64,000 nt of DNA from Haematobia irritans (Eukaryota; Arthropoda; Insecta; Diptera; Muscidae). Below, piece by piece: positions 33,982-44,301 of this stretch (position 1 is its first letter; every line of letters begins with the position of its first letter). A program made the position numbers and the translations under genes. Location of the stretch: positions 48,287,096 through 48,351,095 of the forward strand of contig NC_134400.1 of assembly GCF_050003625.1 (NCBI RefSeq), written 5' to 3'. The notes under the pieces are model-generated. The model ran no database searches and was not told where the DNA came from. It saw only the letters and a program-made list of their open reading frames with translations.

Positions 33982-34835
33982 TACCTAATGATGGATATTA
34001 AAAATAATTTGGCCGTAATTGAATATTCCAAAATCAATATGAACCCTGCATTAGACTACGGAGCAACCACAACAATTGTATTCCTCGATTGGCATAGAAA
34101 ACAACAGAGCACCAATTGATTGCTGGAAGAACCATAGACAAGCCCACAATTCGAGTATCTATAGGTAAACCATCGTGGAGTGAAGGGAATGGAATGTAGA
34201 CAAAGAACGACATCTCCGTCACATTTGCGGTCACAATTAAAGTTAACGATAATTGTCGAAGAAAACCATCATTATCATTATTTTTAAATGCATTAAATTG
34301 CTTCTGACACGGAAGGTGGAATCTTTGTCGGATGAAAACAACCAACAGGAGCCGTATTGACAGTCAGTGCCTGTCAGACCACCTTAAGAACGTGTGCCTG
34401 TCATTATACCATCCCCCGTTTTCAAACTTTCATCTGTTGTATATCCAATGAAAGTGCTACCGCAATTCTTTGCTCCAAAATATTGTTTCCATTAAGGTTG
34501 AAAAGTGAATGGGAATGAAAGGTTGCCATAAAGATTGTGACGCGTCGTTATGTCTCTTGAAGGTGAGCATTCATTTATCTATTTTTTCTAGGGGTTTTCT
34601 TTCCCTTCCCTATCCACTCGCCCGCCAACTCGTTACTTGATATAGGATGGTGGGAGCTGGATGTAATTAGTTGTGTCGATGATGATAGCACAGAGATGAT
34701 AAATAGCATAGTCGCAACGGTTCTACTAAATCAGCTTAGAAAATGTACCTTTCTAATTTAGAAGGACCTTTTTTGAAATTAATGTTTTTTCAAGCTCGAT
34801 GTCTTTTCTTAATATTTTATTTATTTTTCTCGATA
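33982..34835. other. Unassigned, likely single-copy DNA
   Basis: More balanced in composition than the surroundings. A 103-codon minus-strand ORF (34034-34345) has no recognisable motif. Plus-strand frames are broken by stops. Downstream exons of the short secreted ORF could lie here but I cannot place them. Confidence 0.35.
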
Positions 34836-34839
34836 TTTC

Positions 34840-34960
34840 GCGATTACCATATTGAATCGCTTCCTCAGGGAGCTATAATAGATTAATAGAAATTATATTT
34901 CATGTATATCACAGTATTAATCATTTTTATAATCAAAATAAGTCTAAGTACTAATTTACT
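34840..34960 (-). repeat. Left arm of an inverted repeat flanking A6; hammerhead-like core
   Basis: The arm matches the inverse of 36372-36490 over about 115 bp (GCTTCCTCAGGGAGCTA, AATAGATT.ATAGAAATTA, TATCACA.TATTAAT). On the minus strand it reads CTGAGGA, A, GCGATT, a 9-nt loop, AATCGC, GAAA, TATCGAG (34831-34868). CUGANGA, a perfect 6-bp stem and GAAA are the conserved core of hammerhead ribozymes, which occur in Penelope-like elements. One extra A after CTGAGGA is atypical. Stem I could be GAG pairing with CTC of GAGCTCC's neighbour. Confidence 0.45.
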
Positions 34961-35046
34961 ACTAATTTTAATGAATTATTTATAATAGTATTATAAATAT
35001 TATCCAATAATATTGGTTTATAATACTATTATAAATTATTAACTAA

Positions 35047-36370
35047 AACAAGTATATACGGCCGTAAGTTCGGCCAGGCCGAAGCTTATGTACCCTACAC
35101 CATGGATTGCGTAGAAACTTCTACTGAAGACTGTCATTCACAATCGAATTACATGGGTTGCGGTAACACTTGCCGATGGCAAGGTATCTTAAAACTTCCT
35201 CACACCGTAATATATACCACATAGTGCATACGTGGTATATATTAAACTAAAAAAGACCGATTAAATACGTATATAATTAAGTTTAAAGTTTCTATAGAAG
35301 TAAAATTTGGAAAAAAAATTTCTATAGAAATAAAATTTTAACAAAATTTTCTATAGAAATAAAATTTTAACAAAATTTTCTATAGCAATAAAATTTTGAC
35401 AAAATTTTCTATAGAAATAAAATTTTTGAAAATTTTTTATAGAAATAAAATTTTGACAAAATTTTCTATAGAAATAAAATTTTGACAAAATTTTCTATAG
35501 AAATAAAATTTTGACAAAATTTTCTATAGAAATAAAATTTTGACAAAATTTTCTATAGAAATAAAATTTTGACAAGTTTTTCTACAGAAATAACATTTTT
35601 ACAAAATTTTCTATAAAAACAAAATTTTGGTAGATTATTTTTGGCTCGAGTGGCAACCATGAATTTGAACCGATATGGACCAATTTTTGTGTGATTGGGG
35701 ATCGGCTATATATAACTATAGACCGATATAGACCAATTTTGGCATTGTTATCAGCGGCCTTATACTAACACCACGTTGCAAATTTCAACCGGATCGGATG
35801 AATTTTGCTACTCCAAGAGTCTCCGGAGATCAAATCTGGGAATCGATTTATATGGGGGCTATATATGATTATGGACCGATATCTACCAATTCTTGCATGG
35901 TTGTTAGCGACCTTATACTAACACCAAGTACCAAATTTCAACCGGATCGGATGAATTTTGCTCCTCTAAAAGGCTCCGGAGGTCAAATCTGGGGATCGGT
36001 TTATATGGGGTTTATATTTAATTATGGACCGATATGGACCAATTTTTGCATGGTTGTTAGAGACCATATACTTACACCATGTGCTAAATTTCAGCCGGAT
36101 CGGATGAAATATGCTACTCTTATAGGCTCCGCAAGCTAAATCTGGGGGTCTGTTCATATGGGAGCTATACGTAAAAGTGGACCGATATGGCCCATTTGCA
36201 ATGCCATCCGACCTACATCAATAACAACTACTTGTGCCAAGTTTGAAGTCGATAGCTTGTTTCGTTCGGAAGTTAGAGTGATTTCAACAGACGGACGGAC
36301 ATGCTTAGATCGACTCAGAATTTCACCACGACCCAGAATATATACTTTATGGGGTCTTAGAGCAATATTG
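35047..36370 (-). mobile_element. Helentron/DINE-1-like element A6, head truncated
   Basis: The tail at left has an intact hairpin (ACGGCCGTAAGTTCGGCCAG). A 29-bp array (35290-35635), three 153-bp units and a head follow. The head breaks at GAGCAATATT, losing the TATACCC tip. The (GACG)n run is short. It is flanked by inverted arms (34840-34960, 36372-36490). A perfect 19-bp inverted repeat TTTATAATA(G)TATTATAAA lies just outside the tail at about 34980-35037. Confidence 0.72.
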
Positions 36371-36371
36371 A

Positions 36372-36490
36372 CAAACTTGGACTTATTTAAATTGTAAAAT
36401 AATTAATATTGTGATATTTATGAAATGTAATTTCTATAAATCTATTGTAGCTCCCTGAGGAAGCTACAAATGTATCAAAATGGTCGATTA
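36372..36490 (+). repeat. Right arm of the inverted repeat flanking A6
   Basis: Inverse match of 34840-34960 with about 80% identity by eye. The ribozyme-like core is degraded here: CTGAGGA is kept (36456-36462) and a weak stem follows, but GAAA reads AAAA. Confidence 0.5.
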
Positions 36491-37359
36491 ATTTGCCCAA
36501 ACAATGGAATGTCTCTTCTTATACAATGTATTTTGATAGTCTGTGTTGCATCAAAGGAGAGCCATTTTCATATTGAAATATTTTGTGTTTATACTAATGA
36601 TTTGGGTATTGATTCCGAGTCAAAGGCGCGGAGAGTTGTGAAAAGATACATTTAATTCACAATTCTCTTTTAAATTTATGATTTGCGTACTTGATTCTAG
36701 AAAACATATTTGTTTTTATTCATATTTTCAGCTTTTTCTTCATGTACTATCAAGGTCCTTTACAAACGTGTTAACGACAACTTAATTTTCAAGATTCAAC
36801 GTAGTAATTTCGCTATGTTTCAAGTAAAACACGCCTTTGAAAAAAGTATTGAAAAAATCTCTTATTTGTGAACGATTTTTTACTTTGTTGTCAAGATCCA
36901 AAAAGTAAACAAATGTAAAGACGTTTTCATTTATTTTGAAGATTTTTTTCAGAATTAATAAATAAAAATATATTTTAGTCAAGTTTTAAGTCGAATCACT
37001 TAACTATAAGGACAAAACGACTTTATTGACATGTTTATCGTTTTTTTTGACAAGGAAAAAAATGAATGTCCAAGAAATGCGTCTTCTATGCTATGCGAAA
37101 TTTACATTCGTTTTATAAGGTCACTCAAGAGTAATTGTGAAATATTTGAATAATTATTGCAACGACGTTTTTATGAAATATGAAAATGACATCCTTTGTG
37201 ATGACATCTATTATTAAATTCAATTTCAATGATTTTGAGTAATACGATGGTTGTCTTTTATATTTCGGGATTGACCAACCCTAGTGTGACAATTTGCCAA
37301 CTGACAACTATCGTAAGCTTGACTTGTTTGATGTTTTCAAGTTGAAATATTAGCAATAG
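36491..37359. other. Unassigned AT-rich DNA
   Basis: No gene, terminal repeat or tandem structure recognised. ORFs do not exceed 66 codons. Confidence 0.4.
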
Positions 37360-37925
37360 AGAAGTAATGTTCCAACAAATGTTGGCATTAATATATACTC
37401 AGACAGTCAACGTGCAATAAAATACTTGGATTCTGTGTTCCTTAAGGTTGAGTTACATTTCATGCGTTAATCCGTGCGTTGATGGAAGGGTTTATATTTT
37501 TCAGTTTGAAGCACTCTAACAAAACTATTGCTTTCAAAGAGAAAATCAACTCTTCAATCAACGGACGCATTAGCGCATGGTATGTAACTAAACCTCTAAG
37601 TTCGAAACGGCCATCGACTGCCGCAAATCTCTCAACGAAATGGGTGAGCAGTACAATATTCACCTAATATGGGTGCCTGGCCAAAGGAACATACCGGAGA
37701 AGCAGATGAGTTAGCAAGGCTGGGAACTACCTTACATATTCCACGAGAATCTGTTGGTATGCCTCTGGCTACCTGTAAGCTTGCAACGACACCAAGAAAA
37801 TATAGCCCCATTTAAAACTAAACCGCACTCTAGATATGCTAGAGCTCTCAAGACGACAGACATCACTCCTGATAGCTGCTACTGTATGAGCTGTCATGAT
37901 GCGGAGGAAAGTATTTTCGATAATT
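37360..37925 (+). pseudogene. LINE RNase H domain relic, interrupted by a MITE
   Basis: VPTNVGINIYSDSQRAIKYL (about 37369-37428) carries the YSDSQ catalytic block of a non-LTR RNase H domain. After a 151-bp insertion, AIDCRKSLNEMGEQYNIHLI and WVPGQRNIPE follow (about 37610-37704). A one-base shift later comes GEADELARLGTTLHIPRES (normally GN.KADELAR) at about 37697-37755. CMSCHDAEES near 37890 resembles the C-terminal cysteine motif. The G for H change in WVPG(H) and the frameshift show decay. It belongs to the I/LOA/R1-like LINEs with RNase H, perhaps the same family as 7666-10905. No RT is present nearby. Confidence 0.7.
37446..37596. mobile_element. 151-bp MITE with TAA duplication inside the LINE relic
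   Basis: Inverted ends share GTTACAT(T/A)(T/C)CATGCG(T/C)TAAT, then CGT.CGTTGAT.GAAG over roughly 40 bp. TAA flanks both sides (37443-37445, 37597-37599). Removing the element and one TAA restores continuous LINE sequence across the junction, which supports the boundaries. Confidence 0.75.
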
Positions 37926-38552
37926 AATATTTGTTTTTGTTTTCCAATTCCGAAATAAAAGATGAAAAGTCCATATACTCCAGGTATTCAGACATGCCCT
38001 TAGTATAGGCATGTGGATAAATACGCATATACTTCACTCAACAGTGAAATGCAAAAGCTTATCTCGAATGTAAATGGAAATATGCTTGGCCTACATTTTT
38101 TTTTAATATTTGCCCATACTAACCATTGGCATCGCTTACTTCAAATTCTCGCGTAATTTAAATTTACCAAAAAGAAAATTATAATTAGAATCCTCACCCT
38201 TAACACAATTTCTGCCACAGGAAACTCATTCCGCATCCGTATGGTGTCATCCCTCATCCAATCCAAATGATAAATAAGAATAGCAACAGCATATTTCTTA
38301 TCGCTACAGTATTTGTTTAACTTCGACTTAAGCTACCGTCAAATCAAATTTCGAAAACTTAGGGATTTTCCACTGGCGATAAAAAGAAAGAACGCGACAA
38401 AAAAAATAATCACAACTTCACTAATTTTCCATCATAAATTAAGAAAAAGATCTGAGAAAAGCCCAATGAAAATGTTAAGGAAAAATATTCCCTTCCAGCA
38501 GATTATCGCACAGTGCGTCGATGACATTTAATTTCAATTTTATTAGTTAAAA
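37926..38552. other. Unassigned AT-rich DNA
   Basis: No recognisable feature. A 72-codon Lys-rich ORF (38313-38531) has no motif and is probably chance. Confidence 0.4.
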
Positions 38553-38597
38553 TTGGTGGAGGGTACATAAGACCGAAGCTTATGTACCCTCCACCAA
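38553..38597. repeat. Perfect 19-bp hairpin from inverted family A tail ends
   Basis: TTGGTGGAGGGTACATAAG (38553-38571) and its exact complement (38579-38597) flank a 7-base loop ACCGAAG. Both arms are family A subterminal repeats, so two tail tips are joined in inverted orientation. Confidence 0.7.
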
Positions 38598-39313
38598 GTT
38601 GGTGCAATGGTTAGCATGCCCGCCTTGCATACACAAGGTCGTAGGATTGGTTCCTGCTTCCACCGAACACTAAAAAGTTTTTCAGCGGTGGATTATCCCA
38701 CCTCAGTAATGCTGGTGACATTTCTGAGTATTTCAAAGCTTCTCTAAGTGGTTTCACTGCAATGTGGAACGCCGCTCGGACTCCGCTATAAAAAGGAGGT
38801 CCCTTGTCATTGAGCTTAACATGGAATCGGGCAGCACTCAGTGATAAGAGAGAAGTTCACCACTGTGGTATCACAATGGACTGAATAGTCTAAGTGAGCC
38901 TGATATATCGGGCTGCTACCTAACCTACCCTCCACCATGGATTGCATAGAAACTTAGAAATAACGGTTTGTATGGGGTCTATGTATAATTATGGACCGAT
39001 ATGATATGGACCAATTTTTGCATGGTTGCTAGAACCATATACTAACACCACGTACCAAATTTCTACAGGATCGGATAAAATTTGCTTCTCTAAGAGGCTC
39101 CGCAAGGGTCGGTTTATATTGGGGCTATGCGTAAAAGTGGTCCACTATGGCCCATTTGCAATATCATCCGACCTACATCAATAACAACTACTTATAGTTT
39201 ATAGCTTGTTTAGTTCGGAAGTTAGCGTGATTTCAACAGACGGACGGACGGACTTGCTTAGATCGAGTCAGAATTTCACCAGGATCCAGAATATCCTATG
39301 GTGGAGAGTATAA
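38572..39313 (-). mobile_element. Helentron/DINE-1-like element A7, short, holding a SINE
   Basis: The truncated tail (CCGAAGCTTATGTACCC) is split by a SINE, resumes at 38938 with TGGATTGCATAGAAACTT, then has one 153-bp unit and a head with a (GACG) run. It ends CCTATGGTGGAGAGTATAAC, abutting a family E tail. The terminal palindrome of the tail is missing. Confidence 0.68.
38597..38925 (+). mobile_element. tRNA-derived SINE, 329 bp, with perfect 12-bp TSD
   Basis: TACCCTCCACCA flanks both sides (38585-38596 and 38926-38937). The 5' part GGTGCAATGGTTAGCATGCC carries an A box, and ATTGGTTCCTGCTTCCACC holds a decayed B box, so the head derives from a tRNA. The body includes CAGCGGTGGATTATCCCACC and TATAAAAAGGAGGTCCCTTG. 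The 3' end is CACAATGGACTGAATAGTCT through CGGGCTGC to CCTAACC. Amplification would use an LTR-less partner's RT. This is a complete, fairly young copy. Confidence 0.88.
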
Positions 39314-39880
39314 CAAGTAAGTAAGTCTGAAGTCGTGCGGGTCCGACTATATTATACTCTTTTTGTTTGTTTTTTTTTTCACCACTATGTAGACCATAAT
39401 TTTTGATACTATCTCAACTCCTTCATTTGTTGGGTGATATATATAGGCGAGATAAGTATTTTGGAGCTATATCTGACTCTGATTTTATCTCAACCAAATG
39501 TGGCTTACTTGACGATACCATAAATTGTACTCTTTGTGCAAAACGAGAAGCAAATCAAGGTGAAACTCTGGCCTCTGAGGCCAATTATATACTTATCGGG
39601 CTCACGATTCATTGACTCACCATTGAGTTATATGGTACAATGGACTGAATAGACTAAGTGAGTCTGAAACTAAATCGGGCTGCCACTTTAACCTAAACTT
39701 ATATGGTACGTTTGAGATTTACTTTTGATAATGAGAGCTAATAAGAGAATCTTCATCGAGGAGAATTATTTGGTAGTCGTCTATGGATGCAGGGACCATC
39801 CTGGAATTGTATGCTTAATTTACCTGGGAGTCCTGATTGAAAATGTGAGCAGTATTAATTTCAAGAACGTTATCTCTTTT
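39314..39880 (-). mobile_element. Family E Helentron-like fragment
   Basis: It starts with the tail AACAAGTAAGTAAGTCTGAA and GTCGTGCGGGTCCGAC, and continues through TTTTGATACTATCTCAACTC. No head is seen. A 60-bp SINE tail is inserted at 39639. The right limit is uncertain because element A8 begins at 39890. Confidence 0.45.
39639..39698 (+). mobile_element. 60-bp SINE tail insertion with 11-bp TSD
   Basis: TTATATGGTAC lies at 39628-39638 and again at 39699-39709. Between them is only the SINE 3' end (AATGGACTGAATAGACTAAG to TTTAACCTAAAC). Its 5' end nearly coincides with that of the copy at 18553. Confidence 0.8.
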
Positions 39881-39889
39881 ATACCCTCC

Positions 39890-40633
39890 ACCATAGAATG
39901 GGGGGGAGGGGGATATTAACTTTGTCATTCCGTTTGTAACACATCGAAATATTGCTCTAAGACCCTATAAAGTACATATGTTATATTCTGGATCGTGCTG
40001 AAATTCTGAGTCGATCTAAGCATGTCCGTCCGTCCGTGTTCATCCGATCCGGCTGAAATTTGGTACATGGTGTTGGTATATGGTCTCTAACATCCGTGTC
40101 AGAATTGGTCCATATCGGTCCATAATTATACATAGCCCCCATATATGTTAAACCATTCTCCAGATTTGACCTCCGGAGCCTCTTGGAGGAGCAAAATTCA
40201 TCCGATCCGGTTAAAATTTGGAACGTGGTGTTAGTATATGGGCGCTAACAACCATACCAAAATTGGTCCATATCGGTCTATAGTTATATATAGCCGATCC
40301 CCAATCATACAAAAATTGGTCCATATCGGTTCATAATCATGGTTGCCACTCGAGCCAAAAATAATCTACCAAAATTTTATTTCTATAGAAAATGTTGTCA
40401 AAATTTTATTTCTATAGAAAATTTTGTTAATTTAATATATACCACGTAAGGACTTACTTGCAATTTAGAAGACGGTGTTAGGAGGTTTTAAGATACCTTG
40501 CCATCGGCAAGCGTTCCCGCAACCCAAGTAATTTGATTGTGGATGGCAGTGTTTAGAAGAAGTTTCTACGCAATCCATGGTGAAGGGTACATAAGCTTCG
40601 GCCTGGCCGAACTTACGGCCGTATATACTTGTT
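39890..40633 (+). mobile_element. Helentron/DINE-1-like element A8, compact
   Basis: A 744-bp family A copy with both ends. The head is TATACCCTCCACCATAGAAT with a short GTCC run; an internal deletion at GTCCGTGTTCATCC leads to under two 153-bp units, about two 29-bp units and a full tail ending CTTCGGCCTGGCCGAAC and CTTGTT. Tail subterminal repeat ATGGTGAAGGGTA has one mismatch to the head. Confidence 0.78.
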
Positions 40634-40858
40634 ATGTATTTATATATTTTACTTCAAATATGTTAATCATACAATAAAATACAATTTACAAACAGTTTTC
40701 AATAACATATTTTTTGAGAAAAAAGAAAGTTTTAATTTAAATAATCAAAATAAATTTAAATAAATTAAGAATTCTATTATATATATATTAAACATTCATC
40801 TATTTTTTTGTAAATAATTCTACAAATTCACTTTGAACTCGTCATACACTAAATTTAT
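40634..40858. other. AT-rich spacer
   Basis: Very AT-rich with a short (TA)n at about 40778. No feature recognised. Confidence 0.4.
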
Positions 40859-42336
40859 TGGCCGAATCTTAAATACCCACTACCATGAATCAAATATCAT
40901 AGTTTCCTTTGAAAATTTCAGGGGGGTTTGATGACAGATATTCTCCCAAGTACACTTCCCGAATATACATTTAAAGATTTTACCTATGAAGACTATATCA
41001 GATTCTGGATTTGTAAGAACCATTTTTGTTTGAGTTTTAGAAAATTCATTAACATCTCTTGTAAGTAAGGAAATGATGAAATAACGCCTTGATTTGAAAT
41101 CTAAAATCTGCAGATTTTTACCCAAATTATTTAAATGATTACGAGAAGTAAAATCCGTAAATTTTACATTCAGTTTCAGGCAATTTTCATGATCAGTGCG
41201 CCTTTGATTCTAGTTATGCGCCTCAAGAAGTGAAATCGGCCTATATGGAGGCCTTACCGATAAAAACTAAATCCTATACCCTATACTAAAACATGGACCG
41301 ATACTCACCGTTTTCGGCACACCTCTTTATGGTCCTAAAATACTTCCAGATTTAAAATTTCAAGCAAATTGGATAAAAACTACGGTTTCTACAATCCCAA
41401 AACAATAAAATCATTTCTTGCACACCTATTTATAGTCCTAAAAACCTATTCAATTTCAGGCAAATTGAACAACAACTGCGCTTTCTACAAGCCCAAAAAG
41501 GAAAGTCGGGAGATCGGTCTAAATGGGGGCAAACATGGACCGGTACTCACCATTTTTGGCACACCTCTTTGTGGTCGTAAAATACCTCTAGATTTCCAAT
41601 GTCAGACAAATTGGATAAAACCTACGCATTCTATAAGTCCAAGAAGTAAATTCGGGAGATCGGTCTATATGGAGACTATACCAAAACATGAACCGATACT
41701 CACCATTTTTGGCACACCTCTTTATGGTTCTTAAATAATTCTATATTTCTAATTTCAGGGAAATTGGATAAAAACTACGGTTTCTATAAGCCCAAGAAAT
41801 AAAATCGGGAGATCGATCTATATGGGGGCTATACCAAAACTTGGACCGATACTCCCCATTTTTGGCACACCACTTTTTGGTCATAAAGTACCTTTAGATT
41901 TCTAATTTCTGGCAAATTGGATAAAAACTACGGATTCTAGAAGAGCAAGAAATAAAATCGGGAGATTGGTTTCTATGGGAGCTATACCAAAACATGGGCC
42001 GATACTCACTTTTTTGGCACACCTCTTTGTGGTCCTAAAATACCTCCAGATTTCCAATTTCAGGCAAATTGGATAGAAACTACGGTTTCTATAAGCCCAG
42101 GACCTCAAAGCAATCGTGCTGAAATTTGCAAAATTTCAGCGATTGCTTCATTATTGAAGACTGTAGCGTGATTACAACAGACAGACAGCCAAACGGACAT
42201 GGCTATATCGTCTTAGAATTTCTCCCTGAACAAGAATATATATACTTTATATAGTCGGAAATCGATATTTCGATGTGTTACAAACGGAATGACAAACTTA
42301 TTAAACCCCCGTCACCATTCTATGGTGGTGGGTATA
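40859..42336 (-). mobile_element. Helentron/DINE-1-like element B2
   Basis: Second family B copy. The tail at left (GGCCGAATCTTAAATACCCA) has lost the outer hairpin half. Diverged 153-bp units follow, then the head ending TTCTATGGTGGTGGGTATA, with only a remnant of the GACA run (42180-42200). The subterminal repeat has one mismatch (ACCCACTACCAT). It is older than B1. Confidence 0.72.
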
Positions 42337-42379
42337 AAAATTATTATTGTTGTTTTGATTTCAGCTTAAAACCATGCGT

Positions 42380-42690
42380 TGATTAAACTACAAGAGTAGC
42401 TCGAATCGGATAAAAGTTGCTCTGATAGGAGGTTCAAGAAGTCATATCTGGGTCGGGTTTATATTTGGGAACTTTCATGATTATTAGAACACATATACTT
42501 ACATCATCTACCAAATTTCAACCATATCGGATTGTATGATCTGATCTATATCAATAAGAATGAATTGTGCCAATTTTCAAGCCAAAAACTTTTTTCATTC
42601 GGAAGTTAGGAATTCAAGACCAATATTTCGATATGTTACAAACGGAATGACAAAGTTGGCATAGCTCCATACTAAATTTGTTAGAATTGT
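42380..42690 (-). mobile_element. Old, degraded family A copy
   Basis: Weakly matching words in family A order: TCTGGGTCGGGTTTATAT, CCAAATTTCAACCATATCGG, CATTCGGAAGTTAG, TTTCGATATGTTACAAACGG and AATGACAAAG. The GACG run and both tips are gone. Confidence 0.55.
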
Positions 42691-44185
42691 CTTAAATTAT
42701 GCTAGATTATTTGTGGCTCCAGTAGCAAACCCTGATCCTGACTCTAAACACTGTGCCTTAAAAGATGAATAAAAGAATTTTTTAAATATCGGGGGAATAA
42801 TGCAAACACTACTACACGGATACCAGCCCCAAATACTCAAGCCCACACTTACATGGGTATTAAACTAAACATATCCTTGCCATTCATTTACGATTTAATA
42901 GAGCCGACAGGAACCAATGGCTGAATGCTTGGTTGGTTGGATGGCCTTTGTGACTGAAGCATTGGCTGAATTGCGAGCAATTCATCATCGAGCCAAAAAC
43001 GAAGACAAGTGCCACCGTGTGGATCTATAGGATGCTGGTCTAGTTTCTATGACCATCACATCTACATATTTATCTATTTAGCATTTTAACCATCGCCCGT
43101 GCCAATGGCTGCCTCGACATTAACTCCCCCTGGCGTCACACAACTTTTTCACGACATTTGCTGTTGCATTGCTCCAACTCCCAAGTCTCAACTCAGACAA
43201 TGTCACTCAATACTGGCGGTATGGGTCGTGCTGTATAAGGATGGTAAAAGGGACGTCCATGTAATCATGGTCAGATTGAATATTAATGAGTTCACTTAAG
43301 TGAAAAAAGATTATTGAAGTAAACGAAAAATAAGAAAGAAATGAAAAAAAATCAAGGGAAATTGAGGAAAAAAATATTCTAACACAAAAAAGAGGACCTT
43401 ATGAAATAATACTCCCCAATCCTAGATACGTAACAAATTTATGTGTGTGTGTGTGTTCGAATGTGTGTGTTCTTGCTCCCCATCCTGAAGTGAGCCCTGT
43501 AAAGCAAAAAAAAAAAATAATAAGTAAACATCGGTTGTAAGGAAAAGAAATGAAGATGAAAACAAAACAATCCACAAGAAGTAATGAAGAAAATAATAAC
43601 GTCCTACGTGACGTTACATTTTTTATGTATCATGACTTTAATCTCACCCTCAGCTTAATATTGATGAAATTCCATGGAAAAAATGTGGGAATTTCCATTC
43701 AACCCTCACCCTTCGGATGGTTGGAGGGGTCAAGCCAAGGTAAATCTCAGCGTAGAAACAATTAGAATATTTATTTTCTTTCAAGACATTTTCATTTCAT
43801 TCTTTTCTTTTTTTTACTTCTCGAAGAGGGGAAAGACCTAAGGTTTATGCTTTGAATAGCAAGGATTAAAATTAAAATGCAAAGATTTTTTCACGGTGAA
43901 TTAAATACCTACAGCAAGGGAAACTTTGCCTTTTTTGGTCAAATGCGTTTATTAAAATCTATTAACGATTTTTCACAGGTTTCATTCAATTTTATACAGA
44001 GACTAGAATAAAAAAAATAGATGTCGAAGATTATAGGTTATCTCCTAATATCGGCCTAGAGATTCCAATTAGAATTAAAAAGTTGTCCTTTAAATTTTTT
44101 TTTCAAAATTTGGGAAAATTACACTTTTGAGTCTCTAATTTTTTCTAATTTGGAAAAGCTTATTTTTCAATTTATTTTCCACAGG
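42691..44185. other. Unassigned, possibly single-copy DNA
   Basis: About 1.5 kb with more balanced composition (42900-43280) and a (TG)n run at 43442-43455. A 66-codon ORF (43099-43299) and a 71-codon ORF (43550-43765) show no motif. It could be intronic or intergenic host DNA. Confidence 0.35.
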
Positions 44186-44250
44186 GTATTGTCATTCCGT
44201 TGGTAACATACCAAACTATTGGTCTTAGACCCCTTAAAATCGATCTAGGA
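44186..44250 (+). mobile_element. Solitary degraded Helentron-like head
   Basis: GGGTATTGTCATTCCGTTGG, TAACATACCAAACTATTGGT and CTTAGACCCCTTAAAATCGA align with the family A head but lack the GTCC run. Confidence 0.5.
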
Positions 44251-44301
44251 AATTTGAAAATCTAACGACAACTTAGTTTTTTAAATTCAGAATCGACTTC
44301 A

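Noticed and set aside
34034..34345. 103-codon minus-strand ORF in a repeat-free stretch
   Set aside because: No motif, signal peptide or conserved pattern is visible, and no supporting promoter or splice sites were seen. Length is within chance for a 64-kb window.
33982..34620. Serine-protease-like fragment (VLTVSACQTTL) in a plus-strand frame
   Set aside because: Only a few residues resemble the family, with stops nearby and no catalytic triad.
43099..43299. 66-codon ORF with a moderately GC-rich start
   Set aside because: No recognisable domain. The surrounding sequence has no splice or promoter signals I can support.
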